This document shows positions 46,918 to 53,721 of a stretch of DNA of 64,000 bases, one piece after another (within the stretch, counting starts at the first letter, position 1; every line of letters begins with the position of its first letter). The position numbers and the translations under genes were made by a program. The stretch spans positions 186,001-250,000 of the forward strand of contig JABTUY010000005.1 of the NCBI GenBank assembly GCA_015075165.1, in the 5' to 3' direction. The notes under the pieces were generated by a model. It searched no databases. It was not told the DNA's origin and saw only the letters and a list, made by a program, of their open reading frames with translations. This DNA comes from Ideonella sp. Lineage in GTDB: Bacteria; Pseudomonadota; Gammaproteobacteria; Burkholderiales; Burkholderiaceae_C.

Positions 46918-47145
46918 TCAGTCGTCGAAGCCGATCGTCGGCTCGTCGAGGTAGTCGTCGAGTTCGGCGATCACCACCGCGCCTTCGAACAAGCGGTGCA
47001 GGTCGCCGCGGTCGGTCACGGCGTCCAAGTCGAACAGCCCGGCGCCGTCGGAGTCGGTGGCCAGCATGCGCTCGCCGTCGAACAGCCGGGCGTCGCGCGC
47101 GGCGTGGCGGGTGTAGGGCAGGGGGCTGATCGTGGCCAGATGCAT
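46918..47145 (-). CDS. Small acidic protein, paralogue of the gene at 48871 (75 aa)
   Basis: A 75-residue acidic protein with a strong AGGAG seven bases before ATG 47145. The core [21 protein letters not shown]..., with [15 protein letters not shown], lines up with SLFDGGRALAFECDAAGEVDLDALSERAKLNYLY of the small gene on the other side of gabD. Both read LFDGxRxLA-x3-D-x-AG-x2-DLDA. Function is unknown. It is divergent from gabD, with 178 bases between. Confidence 0.65.
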   Translation of the reverse strand: MHLATISPLPYTRHAARDARLFDGERMLATDSDGAGLFDLDAVTDRGDLHRLFEGAVVIAELDDYLDEPTIGFDD

Positions 47146-47323
47146 GGGGCGCTCCTGTCGAGGGGTCGGGGCTGGGCAGTCGACACTGAGTTGCCGCCGC
47201 CCACCGATCGGTTCACCGCTGCGGCCCGCGCCGCTGCGCCGCGATGCGGCGACAGCTCAACGGTCGATGGCGCAGAATCGCTTCTCTTTCACTTGGCGCA
47301 GGCCTGCCGCCCGGAGCCCTTCG

Positions 47324-48790
47324 ATGTCGACCACCGCCGAAACCACCGCCGCCCCCGCCTACCCGAACGTGCAGCTGTTCATCGCTGGCCAATGGCGCGA
47401 CGGCGGCGAGAGCAAAACCTTGGCGGTGCACGATCCGGCCACCGGCCGCGCGGTGGGTCGGGTGGCGGTGGCCACGCGCGCCGACCTCGACTCGGCTTGC
47501 GCGGCGGCGCTGCAGGGCTTCGACGCCTGGCGCAAGGTGCCGGCGTTCGAGCGCGCCAAGACGATGCGAGAAGCCGCGCGCCTGCTGAAGGAGCGCGCCG
47601 GCGGCATCGCGCGCTGGATGACGCAGGAGCAGGGCAAGCCGCTGGCCGAGTCGAAGGCCGAGATCCTGATGGCCTGCGACATCATCGAGTGGTTCGCCGA
47701 GGAAGGTCGGCGTGTGCAGGGCCGCATCCTGGCGCCGCGCCAGGCCGGCGTGCTGCAGCAGGTGCTCAAGGAGCCGGTCGGCCCGGTGGCGGCGTTCACG
47801 CCGTGGAACTTCCCGATCAACCAGGTGGTGCGCAAGCTCAGCGCGGCGCTGGCCACCGGCTGCTCGATCATCGTCAAGGCGCCTGAGGAAACCCCGGCAT
47901 CGCCGGCCGAACTGATCCGCGCGTTCGCCGACGCCGGCGTGCCGGCCGGGGTGGTCAACCTAGTCTACGGCAGCCCAGCCGAGATCTCGCAGTACCTGAT
48001 CCCGCACCCGGCGATCCGCAAGATCACGTTCACCGGCTCCACCGTGGTCGGCAAGCAGCTCGCTGCGCTGGCCGGGCAGCACATGAAGCGCGTGACGATG
48101 GAGCTCGGCGGCCACGCGCCGGTGATCGTCGCCGCCGACGCCGACATCGCGAAGGCGGCCAAGATTGCCGGCACCGCCAAGCTGCGCAACGCCGGTCAGG
48201 TGTGCATCTCGCCGACGCGCTACCTGGTGCACAACGACGTGCGACAGGCGTTCATCGACGCCTTCGTCGCGGTGGCCAAGGGTGCCAAGCTCGGCCACGG
48301 CCTGGAGGCCGGCACGACGCTCGGGCCGCTGGCCAACCCGCGGCGCCTGAGCGCGATGCAGAAGATCACCGACGATGCGCTGACCCGGGGCGCCAGCGTG
48401 GCCGCCGGCGGCAAGCGCGTGGGCAGCGACGGCAACTTCTTCGAGCCGACGATCGTCGTCGACGCGCCGCTGGACAGCCTGCTGCTCACCGAGGAGCCGT
48501 TCGGCCCGATGGCGTCGGTGCGCGGCTTCGACCGGCTCGAAGACGCGATCGCCGAGGCCAACCGGCTGCCGTGGGGCCTCGCCGCGTATGCGTTCACGAC
48601 GTCGCTGAAGACCGCGCACGAGCTGACGCACGGCATCCAGGCCGGCATGCTGTGGATCAACCAGGCCGCGGCGCCGTGGGCCGAGATGCCGTTCGGCGGC
48701 GTCAAGGACTCCGGCTACGGCTCCGAGGGCGGCCCCGAGGCGCTCGAGGCGTACCTGAACACCAAGTCGGTGGCGGTGCTCAACACGTAG
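47324..48790 (+). CDS. gabD: Succinate-semialdehyde dehydrogenase-type aldehyde dehydrogenase
   Basis: A 488-residue NAD(P)-dependent aldehyde dehydrogenase, the GabD class that oxidises succinate semialdehyde to succinate in 4-aminobutyrate degradation. Catalytic features: [14 protein letters not shown] (Asn), [11 protein letters not shown], the general base Glu in [10 protein letters not shown], the nucleophile Cys in [12 protein letters not shown] and [10 protein letters not shown]. The [13 protein letters not shown] opening is typical of GabD. ATG 47324 has GGAG nine bases upstream. It stands alone, flanked by two paralogous small minus-strand genes. Other short-chain semialdehydes remain possible substrates. 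Confidence 0.88.
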   Translation: MSTTAETTAAPAYPNVQLFIAGQWRDGGESKTLAVHDPATGRAVGRVAVATRADLDSACAAALQGFDAWRKVPAFERAKTMREAARLLKERAGGIARWMTQEQGKPLAESKAEILMACDIIEWFAEEGRRVQGRILAPRQAGVLQQVLKEPVGPVAAFTPWNFPINQVVRKLSAALATGCSIIVKAPEETPASPAELIRAFADAGVPAGVVNLVYGSPAEISQYLIPHPAIRKITFTGSTVVGKQLAALAGQHMKRVTMELGGHAPVIVAADADIAKAAKIAGTAKLRNAGQVCISPTRYLVHNDVRQAFIDAFVAVAKGAKLGHGLEAGTTLGPLANPRRLSAMQKITDDALTRGASVAAGGKRVGSDGNFFEPTIVVDAPLDSLLLTEEPFGPMASVRGFDRLEDAIAEANRLPWGLAAYAFTTSLKTAHELTHGIQAGMLWINQAAAPWAEMPFGGVKDSGYGSEGGPEALEAYLNTKSVAVLNT

Positions 48791-48849
48791 CAAACGAAAT
48801 CGGCGCCCGCGAAGGCAGCAAACGAAGTCGGCGCCCGCGAGGGCGCCGA
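48789..48849. terminator. 28-bp duplication with terminator hairpin after gabD
   Basis: Two tandem 28-base units (48789-48816 and 48817-48844, two differences) begin at the gabD stop codon. The second forms a perfect 9-bp stem TCGGCGCCC (48828-48836)/GGGCGCCGA (48841-48849) with loop GCGA, between convergent genes. Confidence 0.6.
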
Positions 48850-48870
48850 TGCGGGCCGGATGCCGGCGCC

Positions 48871-49080
48871 TCAGTGCAACTCGACGCGTGGCGTCGCGAA
48901 GTCGCGGCCGATGACCGTGCGGGCGTAGAGGTAATTCAGCTTGGCGCGCTCGCTCAGCGCGTCGAGGTCGACCTCGCCTGCGGCGTCGCACTCGAAGGCC
49001 AGCGCGCGGCCGCCGTCGAACAGCGATTCGAAGCGCAGGATGTAGCCCTTGGCTTGGTGCTGGATGGCTTGGGCGTTCAT
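48871..49080 (-). CDS. Small hypothetical protein, paralogue of the gene at 46918 (69 aa)
   Basis: A 69-residue protein with AGGAG eight bases before ATG 49080. It shares the LFDG-x-R-x-LA and AG-x2-DLDA pattern with the 75-residue protein encoded at 46918-47145, which suggests duplication. Its N-terminus (QAIQHQAKGYILRFE) differs. There is no known domain, signal or membrane segment. It is convergent with gabD. The 121 bases after it, before the kinase gene's end, show no gene. Confidence 0.65.
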   Translation of the reverse strand: MNAQAIQHQAKGYILRFESLFDGGRALAFECDAAGEVDLDALSERAKLNYLYARTVIGRDFATPRVELH

Positions 49081-49201
49081 GGCATCACTCCTGGGGCGGG
49101 TTGCGACGGCTTGGCGAGTTGGCCCTCTGTTGCGGCCTAGCCGTCAACGGTTCAAGCGGCTCGGCGGTTGGCGGTCGCGCCGCACCGGCCGCCCCCCGCA
49201 C

Positions 49202-51163
49202 TTACGCGGTCGGCGCGGGGTCGGATGCCGGCGTTTCGGCCGGCAGCACGATCGTCAGCTGCGCGCCGGGCGAGTCGTCGCGGTTGCGTGCCCGGAGGTC
49301 GCCGCCATGGCGTTGCAGCAGGCTGCTGCTGATCCACAAGCCGAGCCCGGAGCCGTCTGGCTTCGTGGTGGCGAAGGCGCGGAAGCCGCCGGTCAGTAGC
49401 TCCTGCGGAAACCCCGTGCCGGTGTCGGCGATGTCGATCTCGACCTCGGCGTCGCCCGCGTCGCGGCTGACCAGCGTGAGCGTGCCGCCGCCGGGCATGG
49501 CCTGGATCGCGTTGACGATGCCATGGATCAGCACCTGCTGCAGCGCCTGCCGGTTCACCGTCACGCGCCGTGTCGCGCCGTCTTCGCGCACTACCACGAT
49601 CTGTGCGGACCCGAGCTGGTGCTGCAGCAGCACCAGGCTGTCGTCGAGTGCCTGTGCCGGAGCGACGGCCTCGACGCCGTCGGCGTCGTCGGGCCGCGCC
49701 AGGCGCAGCAGCCGCGTGACGACCCGCTGCATGCGTGCGAGCGGCTCGTCGATCAGCTTCAGCTCGGCGTGTGCCGGCTTGGCTTTCTTGCCCAGCGCGT
49801 CGCGCAGCCGGTCGAGCTTGCCCTGGATCGCCGCGATCGGCTGTTGCACGTCGTGCGCGATACCGGCGGCGAGCTGGCCGATCGCCGCCAGCCGCTCGCT
49901 CCTGATCAGCTGGGCCTGAGCCGACGCCAGGTCGCGCGTGCGCTCGGCCAGCCTGCGGTCGAGCTCGTCGTGGGAGTGCTGCAGCGCCTGCGTCCGGGTG
50001 CCGAGTGTCTCGAGCAGGCGGTCCAGCTCGACCGCGAGCCGCCCCACCTCGTCGCCGCTGTCGCCCACCTGCGCGCGGGCGGTGAGGTCGCCGGCCTGCA
50101 CCGCCTGCATCGTGGCCGCCATGCGCTCGATCGGCGTGCCGATGCGCCGTGCCCAGCGCAGCGCCAACGCCATCGCCAGCGCCATCAACACCAGCACGAC
50201 CCCGCCCACGCCGAGCAGCATGTTGAACTTGACGCGCCGGAATGGGCGCTCGAGGTAGCCCACATGGAGCATGCCCACGCGCCGTCCGGTGGCATTGGTC
50301 AGCGGCTGGTAGGCCGAGACGTACCAGTCGTTGACGACGAAGGCGCGATCGAGCCAGGTCTGGCCGCGGCCCAGCACGGCATCGCGCACGACCTGCGACA
50401 CGCGGGTGCCGATCGCGCGCTGCGCACCTTCCAGACCGAACAGCCGCACGTCGGTGGCGACGCGCACATCGTCGAGCAGCACCGTCACCGCGCCCTGGCT
50501 GCCGAACGGCAGCGACCCGGCCGGGTAGACGATCCCTTCGAGGTGGTCGATCAGCTCCAGATTGCGGTTCAACAGCACGCCGCCGCGCAGCAGTCCCAGT
50601 GGTCGGCCGTCGAGCGCGAGCACTGGCGCCATCGCCACCACTACCATCGCGCGATCTTCGACGGCCGTGCTGTCCGGCGCCGCGTCGGGTGTCGGCAGCA
50701 GGTTGACGCCGACGCGACCGAGCAGCTCCGGCGCGATGCGTTCGAACTGTGCGTTCTCCAGCAGCTCCACGCGCGCCAGACCTTCGCGGCTGGCGTGGTC
50801 GATGGCGGCGATGGCGGTCGGATCGGGGGGCAGCAGCGACAGGAACTCCAGCGCGTGCTCGCGCTTGGCGTGCGCCAGCATTTGCGCCAGCGCGGTCTGG
50901 TCGTTGCGGGCCAGCGCGTCGGCCAGCGCATGCGAGCGCGCCACCGCCAGCGTACTGGCGCCAACCTCGGCCTGCAGGCGATCGAAGTAACCTTTGGCCA
51001 CGCCGAGGTCGCTGCGCACCTTGGTGATCAGCAGCGTGTCGAACGCCGAATTGCCCCACACCAGCAGGACCCCCGCCAGCAGCGGCAGTGCCAGCAGCAG
51101 CGGCAGCAGGCCGAGCGCCAGCAGTTTCCGGCGCATCGACAACGCGCTGCGCAGCCCGGTCAT
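49202..51163 (-). CDS. Orphan sensor histidine kinase with Cache-like and HAMP domains
   Basis: A 653-residue membrane sensor kinase. It has an N-terminal span (LLALGLLPLLLALPLLAGVLL), a ~260-residue periplasmic sensor of Cache-like character (ending DWYVSAYQPLTNATGRRVGMLHVGY), a second span (VGGVVLVLMALAMALAL), HAMP, coiled coil, a dimerisation/phosphoacceptor helix (GIAHDVQQPIAAIQGKLDRL) and a HATPase domain with N-box VNAIQAM, G1 DTGTGF and G2 GSGLGLW. The H-box has His-Asp instead of the common His-Glu. No response regulator is next to it. It is divergent from the formate dehydrogenase genes. ATG 51163 (MTGLRSAL) is preferred to 51199. Confidence 0.9.
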   Translation of the reverse strand: MTGLRSALSMRRKLLALGLLPLLLALPLLAGVLLVWGNSAFDTLLITKVRSDLGVAKGYFDRLQAEVGASTLAVARSHALADALARNDQTALAQMLAHAKREHALEFLSLLPPDPTAIAAIDHASREGLARVELLENAQFERIAPELLGRVGVNLLPTPDAAPDSTAVEDRAMVVVAMAPVLALDGRPLGLLRGGVLLNRNLELIDHLEGIVYPAGSLPFGSQGAVTVLLDDVRVATDVRLFGLEGAQRAIGTRVSQVVRDAVLGRGQTWLDRAFVVNDWYVSAYQPLTNATGRRVGMLHVGYLERPFRRVKFNMLLGVGGVVLVLMALAMALALRWARRIGTPIERMAATMQAVQAGDLTARAQVGDSGDEVGRLAVELDRLLETLGTRTQALQHSHDELDRRLAERTRDLASAQAQLIRSERLAAIGQLAAGIAHDVQQPIAAIQGKLDRLRDALGKKAKPAHAELKLIDEPLARMQRVVTRLLRLARPDDADGVEAVAPAQALDDSLVLLQHQLGSAQIVVVREDGATRRVTVNRQALQQVLIHGIVNAIQAMPGGGTLTLVSRDAGDAEVEIDIADTGTGFPQELLTGGFRAFATTKPDGSGLGLWISSSLLQRHGGDLRARNRDDSPGAQLTIVLPAETPASDPAPTA

Positions 51164-51498
51164 CGCACCACCTTCACGCCGGCGCCCGCCTGGTGCCACG
51201 CTGTCGGTCGATCAGGAGGGTCGGGTTCACGAGGAGGAGTCGAGCGAACGCGCAATTCTATGGAGCTCGGCGCCGGTGGGCCCGATGTGGCGTGGCGCTG
51301 GCATCGGCGTGCAGGCGAACCTACAGTGGCGAGCCTGCGGTGGCGAGCCTGCAGTGGCGGATGCGGACGCGTGTTCGTCAATGCCATGACGCGAGAAGCA
51401 GTATTGACCCGTATCGCACCCGTGCTGCGGCCCGACGAGCCGATCCCATGCACGATCGAGAGATCGATCGGTTAGCATCGATCGAGCCATACGCCCAG
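51164..51498. other. Divergent control region between sensor kinase and formate dehydrogenase
   Basis: A 335-base gap with no gene I can support. It contains three tandem 14-base units (51314-51327, 51328-51341, 51342-51355; each GGCGAxCCTxCxGT) and CGATCGA-rich symmetrical sequence near 51449-51487. It presumably holds both divergent promoters. Confidence 0.45.
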
Positions 51499-53334
51499 AT
51501 GAGCTTTGCCGCCCCCTCTGCTTCTGCCGCCGTGCCGGTGGCCACGGTCGAAGACCTGCGCGGCACGTTGCGCCGCAAGGGCAAGCTGAAGGGGCGGCAG
51601 CCCGACGAAGCGTCGCTCGACGAGGTGCGCGCGCTGATCGGCGCGGGGCCGCACCGGCGCGACCTGCTGATCGAGCACCTGCACAAGTTGAACGACCGCT
51701 GGCACGGTCTGCTCGATCGCCACCTCGTCGCGCTGGCGCGCGAGATGAACCTGTCGATGGCCGATGTGTTCGAGGTCGCCAGCTTCTATCACCACTTCGA
51801 CCTCGTGCGTAGCGGCGACACGCCGGCCGCGCTGACCGTGCGCGTGTGCGACGGCCTATCGTGCGAGCTGGCCGGCGCGCGGGCGCTGCTGCAGCGGCTG
51901 CCGTCGCTGCTCGGCGCCGCGGTGCGCGTGGTGGCCGCGCCGTGCGTGGGCCGCTGCGAGCAGGCGCCGGTGGCGGTGGTCGGCCAGGCGCCGCTGCCGC
52001 GTGCGGATGCGCCCGGGGTGCAGGCGGCGGTGCAGGTTGCAGCGCAAGCGGCCGAGCAGTCGCCTGCGCGGGGCAGCACGCAACACCCGATGCCGCGCGA
52101 TGACGGGGCATTCGACGCCGCCGCGCTCGCGCCGGCGTCGATCACCGCATCGCCCGTCGAGGTGGCGCCGGCCTACGTCGGCTACGACGCCTATCGCGCG
52201 CGCGGCGGCTACCGGCTCGCCGCGGCGCTGGCCAGCGATGCGATGGCGCCCGACGCCGTGCTGCAGGCGATGGCCGACTCCGGCCTGCGCGGCCTGGGTG
52301 GAGCCGGTTTCCCGGCCGGCCGCAAGTGGAGCATCGTGCGCCAGACGCCGGCGCCGCGGCTGATGGCGGTGAACCTCGACGAAGGCGAGCCCGGCACCTT
52401 CAAGGACCGCACCTACCTCGAGCGCGACCCGCATCGCTTTCTCGAGGGCATGCTCGTTGCCGCGGCGGTGGTCGGCACCGAGGCGTGCTACCTCTACCTG
52501 CGCGACGAGTACCACGGCTGCCGCGCGATCCTCGAGCGCGAACTCGCGCGGCTGCACGCCGACCCGCCGTGCCCGCTGCCGCGCATCGAGCTGCGTCGCG
52601 GCGCCGGTGCCTACATCTGCGGTGAAGAGTCGGCGATGATCGAGAGCATCGAAGGCAAGCGCGGCGAGCCGCGCTTGCGCCCGCCGTACATCGCGCAGGT
52701 GGGCCTGTTCGGTCGGCCGACGCTGGAGCACAACTTCGAGACGCTGTACTGGGTGCGCGACATCGTCGAGCGCGGGCCGGCGTGGTTCGCAGGCTTCGGG
52801 CGCCACGGCCGCAAGGGGCTGCGCTCGTTCAGCGTCAGCGGCCGCGTGCGCGAGCCCGGCGTCAAGCTGGCGCCGGCGGGCATCACGCTGCGCGAGCTGG
52901 TCGACGAATACTGCGGCGGCATGCTGCCCGGCCACGAGTTGTACGCCTACCTGCCGGGCGGCGCATCGGGCGGCATCCTGCCCGCGCGGCTGGCCGACGT
53001 GCCGCTCGATTTCGACACCTTGCAGCCGCACGGCGTGAACGGCGGCTGCTTCATCGGCTCGGCGGCGGTGATCGTGCTCAGCCGCCACGACCGCGCGCGC
53101 GACGCGGCGCTGAACATGATGCGCTTCTTCGAGCACGAGAGCTGCGGCCAGTGCACGCCGTGCCGCGTCGGCACGGCCAAGGCGGCCACGCTGATGACGG
53201 CGCCGCACTGGGACCACGCGACGCTCGAAGACCTGAGCCAGGTGATGGTCGACGCGTCGATCTGCGGCCTGGGGCAGGCGGCACCGAACCCGCTGCGCTG
53301 CGTGCAGAAGTACTTTGCGGATGAGGTGGAGTGA
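51499..53334 (+). CDS. fdsB: NAD-dependent formate dehydrogenase beta subunit (NuoE-NuoF fusion)
   Basis: A 611-residue diaphorase subunit that passes electrons from the formate site to NAD. Residues about 25-175 are NuoE-like, with the [2Fe-2S] cysteines RVCDGLSC and PCVGRC. A ~50-residue Ala/Gln linker follows, then a NuoF-like part with FMN/NADH motifs (GLRGLGGAGFPAGRKW, NLDEGEPGTFKDR, GAYICGEESAMIESIEGKRG) and the [4Fe-4S] motif ESCGQCTPCRVGTAK with a later SICGLGQ Cys. The fused form recalls the two-subunit FDH1 of Methylorubrum, not the FdsG+FdsB pair of Cupriavidus. ATG 51499 is chosen; an in-frame ATG at 51448 is an alternative. Confidence 0.9.
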   Translation: MSFAAPSASAAVPVATVEDLRGTLRRKGKLKGRQPDEASLDEVRALIGAGPHRRDLLIEHLHKLNDRWHGLLDRHLVALAREMNLSMADVFEVASFYHHFDLVRSGDTPAALTVRVCDGLSCELAGARALLQRLPSLLGAAVRVVAAPCVGRCEQAPVAVVGQAPLPRADAPGVQAAVQVAAQAAEQSPARGSTQHPMPRDDGAFDAAALAPASITASPVEVAPAYVGYDAYRARGGYRLAAALASDAMAPDAVLQAMADSGLRGLGGAGFPAGRKWSIVRQTPAPRLMAVNLDEGEPGTFKDRTYLERDPHRFLEGMLVAAAVVGTEACYLYLRDEYHGCRAILERELARLHADPPCPLPRIELRRGAGAYICGEESAMIESIEGKRGEPRLRPPYIAQVGLFGRPTLEHNFETLYWVRDIVERGPAWFAGFGRHGRKGLRSFSVSGRVREPGVKLAPAGITLRELVDEYCGGMLPGHELYAYLPGGASGGILPARLADVPLDFDTLQPHGVNGGCFIGSAAVIVLSRHDRARDAALNMMRFFEHESCGQCTPCRVGTAKAATLMTAPHWDHATLEDLSQVMVDASICGLGQAAPNPLRCVQKYFADEVE

Positions 53335-53721
53335 GGTGGGGGCGCTGCTTGGTTTAGTGGTCTTTCACCGCGGAAGTGCTGCGCGGCGCGGCGGGCGGTG
53401 CCCGGTGTGGGCTCCTACTGTGGCGGTCGGCCCTGCGGGCCGACTTCGCTGCGATGCTCGCTCTGAGGTCGCGCGGCGAAACTCGCTTCACTCACTTCGT
53501 TCGTTGCGCTCGGACAATCGCCGCGAGTCAGACCACAAAGCGCGCGCTGCGCGCGCGCCGACCTCAGAGCTGCGCTTCTCGCCGCCCCACAAGTCGCCCA
53601 CCCCGGGCACCGCCCAGCGCGCAGAACCAATCGTGCTGTTCGACGACGCATGCCACGGTGGTGCCCGCGGCTTTGCAAGCTCGGTCTCTTCGCGACGAGC
53701 CATCGTGACGAGCAGACACCA
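53335..53721. repeat. 387-base gap with palindromic repeat element inside the formate dehydrogenase operon
   Basis: No gene is seen. The gap contains a hairpin GTCGGCCC (53426-53433)/GGGCCGAC (53437-53444) and a larger element bounded by a perfect 11-bp inverted repeat, CTCTGAGGTCG (53461-53471)/CGACCTCAGAG (53559-53569). Internally, further pairing is seen (GCGGCGA/TCGCCGC) together with an alternating CGCGCGCTGCGCGCG tract. It looks like an inserted MITE- or REP-like sequence. Confidence 0.65.

Noticed and set aside
51448-51498. N-terminal extension of the formate dehydrogenase beta subunit from ATG 51448
   Set aside because: The added residues have no family similarity and no better ribosome site; kept only as an alternative.
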